64,000 nt of DNA from a virus. The stretch covers positions 1-64,000 of IMG/VR virus record IMGVR_UViG_3300031758_000004. One strand, written 5' to 3'. A program made the translations under genes and the position numbers. Shown piece by piece: positions 34,096-42,507 of the stretch. Below the pieces are notes generated by a model, which ran no database searches, was not told the DNA's origin, and saw only the letters and a list, made by a program, of their open reading frames with translations. Within the stretch, counting starts at the first letter, position 1; every line of letters begins with the position of its first letter.

Positions 34096-34824
34096 ATGAC
34101 TACTCCACAATTAGAGAAAGTATATTTTAATTACATTTTAAAGAACAAGAAATATTTTGAGATAGTAAAGGCTTATTTTTTTAGAAATTCGGAAATTCAA
34201 TTTGTTTACGGCGTAATTAGAGAATATATGTTGAAAGGTTCGGATGTTGAAATCCCAACTCCGAGACAAATTTTAGACATGGTTAACCTTCAAGATAAAG
34301 AAGGTATGATAACCAAAGAGATTTTAAAATCAATTCTTCAAGTTAATCTTGATGAATATGATGAGAAAAACTTTATAGAACCAAACTTTAATGGTTGGGT
34401 TTTAGCAAATCGATTAAAAACTGGTACAGTAGATATCATCGATGAAACTAGAAATCTAGATTCAATATCTGACTTTGATAAAGCAGTCGAAGCTGCTAAT
34501 AGAATTAAAGGTATTGTTGATGAGATGTCATCAACTAGATTTGTACAAGATGATGATATGGGTTCAGATTTTGATGAGGCTGAAAATCACGTACAAGATT
34601 CCTCAAAATTTAAAGTTAAATGTGGATTCGAAACCATTGACCATATGCTAGGTGGTGGATGGGATATTTCTACATTAAATGTAATAATGGCTGAAACTAA
34701 CAACGGAAAATGTTGTTCTTTTGATACGGTGATAAAAGTTAGAGATAAGAATAATGGTAATGTTTCAAATGTTGATTTTGGAACATTCTTTGCCAAAGTT
34801 AGTCAGTGGGGTGTTGATATTTAA
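34096..34824 (+). CDS. Replicative DNA helicase (gp41/DnaB-like), N-terminal half + split intein N-fragment
   Basis: 242 residues. Residues 1-205 are the helicase N-terminal domain and the start of the RecA core (CGFETIDHMLGGGWD...NVIMAETNNGK). The frame enters an intein exactly after the Walker A Lys: residue 206 is the intein Cys1 and CCSFDTVIKVR is block A. The remaining 36 residues end at a stop. The Ser completing Walker A is the first extein residue of the second half at 36472. Joining both exteins gives a 444-residue helicase, close to the length of T4 gp41 (about 475). The two halves are separated by an endonuclease gene. Confidence 0.92.
   Translation: MTTPQLEKVYFNYILKNKKYFEIVKAYFFRNSEIQFVYGVIREYMLKGSDVEIPTPRQILDMVNLQDKEGMITKEILKSILQVNLDEYDEKNFIEPNFNGWVLANRLKTGTVDIIDETRNLDSISDFDKAVEAANRIKGIVDEMSSTRFVQDDDMGSDFDEAENHVQDSSKFKVKCGFETIDHMLGGGWDISTLNVIMAETNNGKCCSFDTVIKVRDKNNGNVSNVDFGTFFAKVSQWGVDI
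34711..34821 (+). other. Split intein N-fragment in helicase (37 aa, atypically short)
   Basis: It starts at Cys1 directly after ...NNGK. Block A is present, but block B (T-x(2)-H) is missing here and is found in the C-fragment. Ordinary split inteins have N-fragments near 100 residues. A 37-residue N-fragment places this with the atypically split class, such as AceL-TerL. Confidence 0.85.
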
Positions 34825-34831
34825 TATATAA
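34821..34831 (+). promoter_or_regulatory. TTAATATATAA motif at helicase N-half stop
   Basis: Overlaps the stop codon and lies 16 bp before the endonuclease start at 34848. It could drive the endonuclease and helicase C-half separately from the N-half. Confidence 0.4.
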
Positions 34832-34847
34832 AAATAAAATATTAAGT

Positions 34848-36029
34848 ATGAATGCAGATGCTAAAAAAAGATATAAGGATATAGAATTTCCTTACACTTG
34901 TCCTATTAGTAATAGAATATTTGAGAGTTCACAGGGTTTATCTTGTTATGTTACAAAAACATTGAAAATGAATCATGAAGAGTATTATGATACTTATATA
35001 AATCACAGAGACAATTCTTGTTTCTTTTGTGGTAGTAAAGGTAAGTTTATTTCTATATCAAAGGGATATAGAAATTTATGTGAGAGTCAAGAGTGTGTTA
35101 AAAAATCATTTAACTCTCATAGTGTAGAGGGATTCATGTATAGAAATATGCTTTCTAGAGAAGAAGCTGAAGTTCAATTTAAAATAGAAAATGAAAGGCA
35201 GTTGAAAGAAAGGATTGAATCACAAAATAAATTAAGAAAAATAGATAAAAATTGGGACAAAAAAAGAAGTAGAAACTGTAAGTATTTTTGGATTGAGAAG
35301 GGATATTCTGAAAAGAATGCTATTTTAAAAGCAAAAGAGGTTATGGATGAAATTCATTTAAAAACCTCTATTAAATTAAAATCAAATCCTGAAAAATATG
35401 CACATAAATATCCAACGAAAAAGGAGTACTATTTAAAAAGAGGTTTTAGTGAAGAGGAGGCTATTGAAAAGATATCTGAAATACAAAATAGATTTTCGTT
35501 ACAAAAATGTATTGAAAAATATGGCAAAGAAGATGGTAAAATAGTTTTTGAAGAGAGACAGAGGAAATGGATCGAAACAATAGATTCAAAAACAGAAGAG
35601 GAGAAAATAGAAATTAATAGAAAAAAATTATTTAATAATGGTGGATATTCTAAAATTTCACAAAATCTTTTCTGGAGTATTTATGAGAACTTTAAAAATA
35701 ACAAAATTAATTTTGAAGAGTTAAACTCAGAAACCATTAGATATGATAAAATAAATAAAAGACATTATAGATTTGATTATGTTGATCATAGTAAAAAGAA
35801 ATGTATTGAATTTAATGGTGATTATTGGCACTGTAACCCTGATAAGTATAATGAGAGCTTTATACATCCTATATTGAAAGTAACATCAAAAGAAATTTGG
35901 AAAAAAGATATTGATAAAATCAATTGGTTTAGAAAAAGGGGTTATGAAGTTTTTATTGTTTGGGAATCTGAATATAGAAAAAACCCGAAACAAACCGTAG
36001 AAAAATGTATAAAATTTATTAATGAATAA
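34848..36029 (+). CDS. Vsr-like homing endonuclease lying between split-intein halves
   Basis: 393 residues. Cysteines near the N-terminus (SCFFCGSKGK, CESQEC) suggest a zinc-binding unit. Long charged helices follow (EEAEVQF, GYSEKNAILKAKE, GFSEEEAIEKISE). The C-terminal nuclease (about 300-390) has YRFDYVDH, CIEFNGDYWHCNPDKY and GYEVFIVWESEYRKNP, matching the Vsr-fold endonucleases described with fractured, split-intein genes. Its last 8 bp overlap the helicase C-half start. It probably cleaves helicase alleles that lack the insertion. Confidence 0.88.
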   Translation: MNADAKKRYKDIEFPYTCPISNRIFESSQGLSCYVTKTLKMNHEEYYDTYINHRDNSCFFCGSKGKFISISKGYRNLCESQECVKKSFNSHSVEGFMYRNMLSREEAEVQFKIENERQLKERIESQNKLRKIDKNWDKKRSRNCKYFWIEKGYSEKNAILKAKEVMDEIHLKTSIKLKSNPEKYAHKYPTKKEYYLKRGFSEEEAIEKISEIQNRFSLQKCIEKYGKEDGKIVFEERQRKWIETIDSKTEEEKIEINRKKLFNNGGYSKISQNLFWSIYENFKNNKINFEELNSETIRYDKINKRHYRFDYVDHSKKKCIEFNGDYWHCNPDKYNESFIHPILKVTSKEIWKKDIDKINWFRKRGYEVFIVWESEYRKNPKQTVEKCIKFINE

Positions 36030-36471
36030 TTTAGATAATTTTGAAGTAATAGAAGCAGATAGTCTATTAGAAGGTAAGTATGATAGACCGCTTTATGATA
36101 AATTCATCGAAGCATATGAGGTGGATAATTTTGAGGTATTGACCCCAAATGGATGGGTTAATATAGAGGGTATTGGTAAAACAATAAAATTTGAAGAATT
36201 TGAAATTATTACCTCCGGTGGTAAAAATTTAATATGCGCTGACAAACATCTATTATATAGATGTGATAATATGGACTTTTCATCAAAAAAATGTGATTTG
36301 ACAGAGATATATTGTGAGAAATTAGAATTGGGTAATTTTATAATGACAAAAGATGGACCGGAGCAAATTATGAATATATCAAAAACCGGAAAAAATTCAC
36401 ATATGTATGATTTACAACTATCAGAGGGTTCTAATAAACAGTATTATATAAATGATATTCTTAGTCACAAT
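36022..36471 (+). other. Split intein C-fragment in helicase (150 aa)
   Basis: It carries block B (SGGKNLICADKHLLY), block F-like YDLQLS and the terminal SHN. Extein Ser+1 begins at 36472. Residues 1-30 are unlike other inteins and may include an extension that arose with the split. Confidence 0.88.
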
Positions 36472-37191
36472 TCTCTTTGGATGCAAAATTTTGCCGTTAA
36501 ATCAGCAAATATGGGACACAATGTTCTTTATATCACTCTTGAAATGAGTGAGCGTAAAGTTATGAAGAGATTAGGTGCTATGAGGTTAAAAATTCCTATT
36601 AATGATTATGATAATCAATCTAAGGATGTTGAATTGATTAAATCTAAGATAGATGCTCTCAAACGAATAGAAGGTGGTGTTGATTTATTTGAAAATAAAG
36701 TTGGTAAAATTATAACTAAATTCTGGGCAGCCGGAACAGCAACTGTTAATGACTTTGATAATTATATTCAAAGATTAAAAGAAAAGAGAGGTATAAAAAT
36801 CGACCTAATTATAGTTGATTATATTACATTGATTGCTGCTAATAAAGGATCTAATGCTGATAATCTTTATACTAAGGGTAAACACTTAGCAGAGGGATTA
36901 AGAGCAATGGGAGCAAAATATATGTGTCCTGTTATAACTGGTGTGCAGGTTGCTAAAGATGCTTGGAACTCATCCGATATTACATTAGAAGCCGTACCTG
37001 AGTCAAAAGCAATAGCAGAGACTGCTGACACCTTCTTTGCTATCATCCGTACAGAAGAAATGAAAAGACAAAACTTATATAGATTTAAACTACTTAAACA
37101 AAGAGATGGTGATTTCTTAAAATCACAGATTAGATTGAGTTTAAATCCAGTTTATTTAACACTAGAAAACGATCAGTTTTTAGATCAATAA
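36022..37191 (+). CDS. Replicative DNA helicase C-terminal half preceded by split intein C-fragment
   Basis: 389 residues. The first 150 are the intein C-fragment and the remaining 239 are helicase extein starting SLWMQNFAVK. Helicase motifs present are YITLEMSERKV (H1a-like), Walker B IDLIIVDYITLI and a late VPESKAIAETAD. The half has no Walker A GK, so ATP hydrolysis needs splicing with the product of 34096. T4 gp41 works as a hexamer with gp61 primase, and no primase is seen here. Confidence 0.92.
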   Translation: MNNLDNFEVIEADSLLEGKYDRPLYDKFIEAYEVDNFEVLTPNGWVNIEGIGKTIKFEEFEIITSGGKNLICADKHLLYRCDNMDFSSKKCDLTEIYCEKLELGNFIMTKDGPEQIMNISKTGKNSHMYDLQLSEGSNKQYYINDILSHNSLWMQNFAVKSANMGHNVLYITLEMSERKVMKRLGAMRLKIPINDYDNQSKDVELIKSKIDALKRIEGGVDLFENKVGKIITKFWAAGTATVNDFDNYIQRLKEKRGIKIDLIIVDYITLIAANKGSNADNLYTKGKHLAEGLRAMGAKYMCPVITGVQVAKDAWNSSDITLEAVPESKAIAETADTFFAIIRTEEMKRQNLYRFKLLKQRDGDFLKSQIRLSLNPVYLTLENDQFLDQ

Positions 37192-37245
37192 GAAACAAAG
37201 ATAATAAAAAATTATATAAAACAATACAAAAAATAAAAAAAATCT

Positions 37246-38196
37246 ATGGCTAAAAAAGTTAGAGATGATGAAGAAGATTTCGATGATGAATTAGATAATG
37301 AAGTCGGTGATGAAATTATTGATGATTTAGACGATGAAGAAGATTTTGATGATGAATCAAAATCAGATTCTGATCTGAATTTAGACGATGATGACAATTT
37401 AGATATTTTGATTGAAATTGACGATGATGATTTAAATTTGATGGATGATGAGAAAAAAAGTTCAGAGGATGAAGATGATATAGTTCTTTCTAAACATAAA
37501 ATCGAAGGTAAACATTCATTAAAATATGATTCTATTTTTAAGGGTAAAAAAGAAGATCCTTTAAGTGAAGATGATATGGATGGATTTGCTTTTTATCATA
37601 AAGAAAGCATCGAAGTTGATAAATCATCAAACTACTATTTTGAATCTATTGATAATGAAAATTATATTAGAACAAAATTGGTTAAAGAAAGAGTTTATGC
37701 CGTTTTAACGGAACATACATCTCTTAATTTCATGAATAATCGAAGAAAACCTTCAAGATCAGATTTTAATCAATATTATACCTTATTGAAAAGAAATTTA
37801 GAAAGTGAAAGTTTTACTAATATAGAATTGTTTAATGAGTTAGCAGTTTATTTTTCAGATAATCTATTTAATATGTTTAAATTATTAGATAATAAATGGC
37901 GTAATTTGATAATAAAAGAATTACAAGAACATATTGGTAAAAACGCAAATTCTAAACAAGTTATGAATAGAAATATTTATGTTGGAACCGAAATAGAATT
38001 CATGTGGCATGATGAGTTTGGTGATGATAAATTAATTACTGGAGTTGTTTTAGAAACTAACTACGATGATTCAATGTTTAGAGTTGATTCTTATGAAAAT
38101 ATCTATGATATTCATATCAGTATTATAACAAAAATCTTAAATAACACAAAATTTAAGTATAATTTAAATAAACTTAACAACATTGATTTTTTATAA
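37246..38196 (+). CDS. Hypothetical protein with acidic N-terminal region
   Basis: 316 residues. Residues 5-80 are almost continuous Asp/Glu with Ser and Leu. Residues about 95-316 form an unrecognised folded domain with a helix-rich centre (LLKRNLESESFTNIELFNELAVYF) and a beta end (YVGTEIEFMWHDE). It lies between the helicase and ribonucleotide reductase genes. An acidic tail on a replication-region protein could mean DNA mimicry or an interaction surface; this is inference. Confidence 0.6.
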   Translation: MAKKVRDDEEDFDDELDNEVGDEIIDDLDDEEDFDDESKSDSDLNLDDDDNLDILIEIDDDDLNLMDDEKKSSEDEDDIVLSKHKIEGKHSLKYDSIFKGKKEDPLSEDDMDGFAFYHKESIEVDKSSNYYFESIDNENYIRTKLVKERVYAVLTEHTSLNFMNNRRKPSRSDFNQYYTLLKRNLESESFTNIELFNELAVYFSDNLFNMFKLLDNKWRNLIIKELQEHIGKNANSKQVMNRNIYVGTEIEFMWHDEFGDDKLITGVVLETNYDDSMFRVDSYENIYDIHISIITKILNNTKFKYNLNKLNNIDFL

Positions 38197-38283
38197 AATG
38201 AGCTATAAAAAATCAAAAAATTTTAAAGGTTTAATATTTTAAATAAAAAAACGATGAAATATATAAAAAACAAAAATTAAAAT

Positions 38284-39906
38284 ATGAGCATGATAAAAGT
38301 CACAAAAAGAAATGGTAAGAAAGAAACCGTTAATTTCAATAAGATTGTTGATCGTATAACACAACAAACTTATGGATTAGATCAAAAGTGGATAGCACCG
38401 TTTGAGATCGCACAAAAAGTTATTGAAGGTATTACACCAGATATTAAAACTTCTGTGTTAGATCAATTGGCAATGGAAACTGCGGCTTCTCTTACAACAA
38501 AACACCCAGATTACTCAGTTTTAGCAGCAAGAATCGCTATTACTTCTTTACATAAAGAAACTAAAAAGAGCTTTTCAGAAACAGTTAAAGATTTATATAA
38601 CTATGTAGATCCAATGACAGAGAAACATTCTCCAATTGTTTCTTTGGATTTTTACAACATTGTTAAAAAACACGCTGATGATTTAGATTCAGCTATTGTA
38701 CACTCAAGAGATCATAACTTTGATTACTTTGGTTACAAAACTTTAGAGAAATCTTACTTATTAAAAATTAATGGTAAAGTTGCTGAAAGACCTCAGTATA
38801 TGTATATGAGAACAGCACTTCAAATTTGGGGTGAAAACTTAGAAAAAGTAATTAAAACTTATAACGAATTATCAGAAGGTTATTATACTCACGCAACACC
38901 AACATTATTCAACTCTGGAACAGGTAGACCACAATTATCTTCTTGTTTCTTATTAGATACTGAATCAGATTCTATTGATGGTATTTTTAACACATTAAAA
39001 GAAGCTGCTCAAATCTCTAAAAACGCGGGTGGTATTGGTATCTCTTTTAACAAAGTAAGAGCTAAAGGAACTTATATTGCTGGTACAAACGGTACTTCAA
39101 ATGGTATTATTCCTTTCTTAAAAATCTATAATGAGACAGCGAGAGCGGTAGACCAAGGTGGTGGTAAACGTAAAGGATCAATTGCTATTTATATGGAACC
39201 ATGGCACGCTGATATTATGGACTTCTTAGATTTAAGAAAGAACCAAGGTAAAGATGAAATTAGAGCTCGTGACCTTTTCTTAGCAATGTGGATGAACGAC
39301 TTGTTTATGGAAAGAGTTGAGTTAGATGCTGATTGGTCATTAATGTGTCCTCACGAATGTACTGGATTGAATGAAACTTATGGTGAAGAATTTAACAAAC
39401 TTTATACTTCTTATGAAGCGGCTGGAAAAGCTAAAAGAGTTGTTAAAGCAAGAGAAGTTTGGAATAAAATATTAGAATCTCAAATTGAAACTGGTACACC
39501 ATACTTATTATACAAAGATTCAATCAATGAGAAATCAAATCAATCAAATATTGGAATGATACACTCATCTAATCTATGTTTAGATGGAGATACTTTAGTT
39601 AAGTGTAGAGTTGAAGGTGTAGAGAAAGAATTTGATATGGTCACAATAGATCTTATGTTTAAGAATGGTAAGAAAATAGAAGTTCTTTCTAGAGACTTAG
39701 AAACAGGAATTGATGAGTGGTGTTTGGTTGAAAACTCTGGTATAACCAATCATAATGCGGAAACTATCAAAGTAACAGATGAAAGTGGGAATTACATAAT
39801 CTGTACAGAGGATCATCAAGTTTGGACTCAAAATAGAGGATATGTTAGAGCTGGTGATTTAGAAGAAAATGATATTTTATTATTAAATGAAAAAGAACTT
39901 GTTTAA
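38284..39906 (+). CDS. nrdA: Ribonucleotide reductase large subunit, N-terminal half + split intein N-fragment
   Basis: 540 residues. Residues 1-431 are class Ia NrdA: an ATP-cone N-terminus (VTKRNGKKETVNFNKI), the redox Cys in PQLSSCFLLD, and NAGGIGISFNKVRAKG. The frame reaches ...HSSNL and then enters an intein at residue 432 (CLDGDTLVKC). The second half, which encodes the catalytic Cys, starts at 40804. Splicing would yield SNL-CAEI, a canonical radical-cysteine site, and an 852-residue subunit. The type resembles the eukaryote-like NrdA branch. No nrdB is present in this window. Confidence 0.93.
   Translation: MSMIKVTKRNGKKETVNFNKIVDRITQQTYGLDQKWIAPFEIAQKVIEGITPDIKTSVLDQLAMETAASLTTKHPDYSVLAARIAITSLHKETKKSFSETVKDLYNYVDPMTEKHSPIVSLDFYNIVKKHADDLDSAIVHSRDHNFDYFGYKTLEKSYLLKINGKVAERPQYMYMRTALQIWGENLEKVIKTYNELSEGYYTHATPTLFNSGTGRPQLSSCFLLDTESDSIDGIFNTLKEAAQISKNAGGIGISFNKVRAKGTYIAGTNGTSNGIIPFLKIYNETARAVDQGGGKRKGSIAIYMEPWHADIMDFLDLRKNQGKDEIRARDLFLAMWMNDLFMERVELDADWSLMCPHECTGLNETYGEEFNKLYTSYEAAGKAKRVVKAREVWNKILESQIETGTPYLLYKDSINEKSNQSNIGMIHSSNLCLDGDTLVKCRVEGVEKEFDMVTIDLMFKNGKKIEVLSRDLETGIDEWCLVENSGITNHNAETIKVTDESGNYIICTEDHQVWTQNRGYVRAGDLEENDILLLNEKELV
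39577..39903 (+). other. Split intein N-fragment in NrdA (109 aa)
   Basis: Complete blocks A (CLDGDTLV), N2 and B (CTEDHQVWT), ending NRGYVRAGDLEENDILLLN. The layout is very like NrdJ-type split inteins: a normal split position, unlike the helicase intein. Confidence 0.9.
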
Positions 39907-40786
39907 TTATGAGGATTTTATAACAGATAACATAGATAATACATCCTTTATCTATGTTTATCTGGATCCTAGAAAATCAGGAGACTATAAATATGGTGAA
40001 TATGAATTTAATCATGAACCTTTTTATGTTGGTGCTTCTAGTGGTAAAACTATACATGATCGAAAAGTTCGACATTTACAATACGCGAAAAACGATAAGG
40101 ATATAACAAATAATAATTACAAAAAGAATATAATAAAGAGTATATTATCAGATAAATTAGAACCAATTATATTGAAATATATTGATGGTATGAGTATATC
40201 AGATGCCTTTTTTAAGGAAAAAGATATGATACTAATCATTGGTAATAGATATGATAAGTCAGGACCTCTAGTTAATATATCAAAAGGAGGAGATGGTGGT
40301 GATAACTTTACTAATAATCCAAGAAAAGAGGAGATAAGAGAAAAGCATAGAAGAAATGCTTTAGGATCGAATAATAATATGTATGGTCTTCCTTTAGAAG
40401 AATATCCATCACATAAAGCAAAGTTGAGAGGAGAACATTGGAATATGGGTAGAACCGCGTCAATATCAACAAGAGAAAAGCTATCCAAACAAAGAAGTGG
40501 ATCTGGTAATAGTAGAGCTAAAAAAACTTTACTTTTTGATAAAGACTTCAATATAATTAGAGAATTTGATTATTGTTTTGATGTATCTAATTATATTAAC
40601 TCATCAAATAGGTCGGTTTCCAAGACCGCAAGTACAAATTCAAAAGAGGAAATGTATCCATATCATACAACAAAAGGTTATTATATAATCTATAAGGATG
40701 ATTGGGAAAATAAATTTAAGAATAAAGAAAATGAAATTAGAGAATATCTAAAGACATTTAAGAAAAATAAAAATCAATTTTCATAA
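39887..40786 (+). CDS. GIY-YIG homing endonuclease between split-intein halves of nrdA
   Basis: 299 residues. The N-terminal catalytic part has FIYVYLDPRKSG...EPFYVGASSGKTIHDRKVRH (a GIY-YIG variant with Y-V-Y and Y-V-G). The middle has SKGGDGGDNF and helical repeats like other phage GIY-YIG enzymes (NUMOD-type). It begins 20 bp before the NrdA N-half stop in another frame and ends 17 bp before the C-half. It occupies the same relative position as the Vsr-like gene in the helicase but belongs to a different nuclease family. Confidence 0.85.
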   Translation: MKKNLFNYEDFITDNIDNTSFIYVYLDPRKSGDYKYGEYEFNHEPFYVGASSGKTIHDRKVRHLQYAKNDKDITNNNYKKNIIKSILSDKLEPIILKYIDGMSISDAFFKEKDMILIIGNRYDKSGPLVNISKGGDGGDNFTNNPRKEEIREKHRRNALGSNNNMYGLPLEEYPSHKAKLRGEHWNMGRTASISTREKLSKQRSGSGNSRAKKTLLFDKDFNIIREFDYCFDVSNYINSSNRSVSKTASTNSKEEMYPYHTTKGYYIIYKDDWENKFKNKENEIREYLKTFKKNKNQFS

Positions 40787-40803
40787 AAAATAAAAAAAAT
40801 ATT

Positions 40804-40899
40804 ATGATCAAAATCGAAAAAGTAAAAAATAGACCAGTTTATGACATTACTGTGAATAAAAATCACAACTTTTATGCTAATAATATATTAGTACATAAC
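40804..40899 (+). other. Split intein C-fragment in NrdA (32 aa)
   Basis: Block F (YDITVNKNHNFYANNILVHN) with the usual terminal His-Asn. The extein Cys+1 starts at 40900 and is also the catalytic radical cysteine. Confidence 0.9.
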
Positions 40900-42165
40900 T
40901 GTGCTGAAATAGTTGAAGCGACAGGCGTTACTAAAACGCAAAAAGCTATTTTAGAAAATAAAGAGTTATTAGAGAAATTAGGGTTAGGTGAATTCTGGGG
41001 TCAAGAAGAAGTAAATGAAACAGCAGTTTGTAACTTAGCTTCTTTAGCACTTCCTAAGTTTATCAATAAGAATAAAACTTATAATTTTAATAAACTTTAT
41101 GATATTGCTTATGATGCGATTGTTAACTTAAATAATGTTATTGATGTTAACTTTTATCCATCACCATCAGCTAAATTTTCTAACTTATGTCATAGACCAG
41201 TTGGTTTAGGTGTTCAAGGATTAGCAGATGTTTTCTTTCAATTAGGATTACCATATGAATCTGAAGAGGCTAAACAATTAAATAAAGATATTTTTGAAAC
41301 TATCTATTACGCTTCAATTAAAGCTTCTTGTGATTTAGCTAAAGTACAAGGCACTTACGCAACTTATGAAGGTTCACCTATTTCACAAGGTAAATTCCAA
41401 TTTGATTTATGGGGAACTAAACCTAGTAAAAGATGGGATTGGGATAAATTAAGAGAAGAAGTTAAGAAGTATGGTGTTAGAAACTCTTTAACAACTTGTA
41501 TCATGCCAACAGCATCAACAGCTTCTATCTTAGGTAATGAAGCATCTTGTGAAGCTCAAACTTCAAATATGTACACAAGAAGTGTTCTTTCAGGAACTTT
41601 CATTATGGTAAATAAATATTTAGTTAAAGAATTAGTTAAGTTAGGATTATGGAATGAAAATTTAAGAAAGAAAATTATTGCTGAGAATGGTTCGGTTCAA
41701 AATGTACCTGAAGTACCAACTAACTTGAAAGAAATCTTTAAAACTGTTTATGAGATTAAACAAAGAGATGTTATCGAGATGGCTGCTGATAGAGGAGCGT
41801 TTATTGACCAAACTCAATCAATGAATATTTTTATGGATTCTCCAAACTTTGCTAAGTTGACAGCGATGCACTTCTATGGATGGGGTAGAAGAAACTTAAT
41901 GACCAATGAAAATGGTGAAGTTATTATCCCACAAGGAGAAAATATTCAAGTTATTTACGATTCAGAAGGTAAAGCAAGATGTTATAAAGATAAGAGATAC
42001 ACATTAAAAACTGGTATTTATTATTTAAGAAATAAATCAGCGGCAGACGCAGTTAAATTCACTGTACAACAAGATACGGCTAAGAAAACTGTTGAAGAAC
42101 AAATGGCTGAAATCTCGTGTAGCTTAGATTCAGATCCTGGTGAATGCATGGCATGCGGCTCGTGA
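40804..42165 (+). CDS. nrdA: Ribonucleotide reductase large subunit, split intein C-fragment + C-terminal half
   Basis: 453 residues. The first 32 form the intein C-fragment ending LVHN. The extein begins CAEIVEATG, whose Cys corresponds to the thiyl-radical cysteine of class I enzymes (E. coli Cys439). NETAVCNLASLAL supplies the second redox Cys (E. coli Cys462). The C-terminus ends C-x(7)-C-x(2)-C-G-S, the mobile redox tail of the eukaryote-like type. Splicing with 38284 is needed for activity. A terminator follows. Confidence 0.93.
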   Translation: MIKIEKVKNRPVYDITVNKNHNFYANNILVHNCAEIVEATGVTKTQKAILENKELLEKLGLGEFWGQEEVNETAVCNLASLALPKFINKNKTYNFNKLYDIAYDAIVNLNNVIDVNFYPSPSAKFSNLCHRPVGLGVQGLADVFFQLGLPYESEEAKQLNKDIFETIYYASIKASCDLAKVQGTYATYEGSPISQGKFQFDLWGTKPSKRWDWDKLREEVKKYGVRNSLTTCIMPTASTASILGNEASCEAQTSNMYTRSVLSGTFIMVNKYLVKELVKLGLWNENLRKKIIAENGSVQNVPEVPTNLKEIFKTVYEIKQRDVIEMAADRGAFIDQTQSMNIFMDSPNFAKLTAMHFYGWGRRNLMTNENGEVIIPQGENIQVIYDSEGKARCYKDKRYTLKTGIYYLRNKSAADAVKFTVQQDTAKKTVEEQMAEISCSLDSDPGECMACGS

Positions 42166-42192
42166 TATATAACTGATTATCAAATACTTATA

Positions 42193-42226
42193 AATGGTGA
42201 GAGTTTACTTTCGCCATTTTTTTTTC
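42193..42226 (+). terminator. Intrinsic terminator after nrdA
   Basis: AATGGTGA and TCGCCATT (one G-T pair) around a 10-base loop, then a long T-tract. Confidence 0.85.
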
Positions 42227-42336
42227 TATAAAAATAAATCTCTTTTAACGTCTCTATTTATTTTACTACAAAGTGGTTGTAAGTTGGTATAGTGATTTAA
42301 TCTAATAACATCCTCTTCTGTTTCAGATGATGGTAT
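42226..42336 (-). pseudogene. Relic of an HNH homing endonuclease C-terminus
   Basis: Translating the minus strand gives about 36 residues: IPSSETEEDVIRLNHYTNLQ, then PLCSKINRDVKRDLFL and a stop. This closely matches the C-terminus of the intact HNH endonuclease at 60459 (ETEEDIIKLNHYTNLQPLCS...). An in-frame TGA immediately precedes the relic and no HNH core remains upstream. A homing endonuclease gene therefore probably once occupied the nrdA-Ro60 interval and was lost. Confidence 0.8.
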
Positions 42337-42380
42337 TCATTACTTCTTTAGCTTTCATATTTTATATATTAAATTTGATT

Positions 42381-42400
42381 TGTACATTTTTGTACATTTT
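42381..42400. repeat. Tandem TGTACATTTT repeat, candidate operator
   Basis: Two adjacent 10-bp copies, each with a TGTACA palindrome, 77 bp upstream of a host-type promoter. This could be a regulator site, though no matching regulator gene is recognised. The rest of the 42.34-42.48 kb interval shows nothing else to me. Confidence 0.4.
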
Positions 42401-42476
42401 CTGTATAAAATCCACACTTTTTCGATTGTAATTTTAATTACACATATATAATCATATTAAAAAAATTAAAACTTTT

Positions 42477-42507
42477 TTTGGTAATTAAAATAAAAGATGT
42501 ATATTTG
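42477..42507 (+). promoter_or_regulatory. Bacteroidota-type promoter (TTTG-N19-TATATTTG)
   Basis: TTTG at 42477-42480 and TATATTTG at 42500-42507 with exact 19-bp spacing. This is the best host-type promoter in the window. It lies 90 bp upstream of the structured RNA region. Confidence 0.8.

Noticed and set aside
40117-40551. 144-codon minus-strand open frame
   Set aside because: Fully antisense to the GIY-YIG endonuclease gene; Leu/Ser-rich composition artefact.
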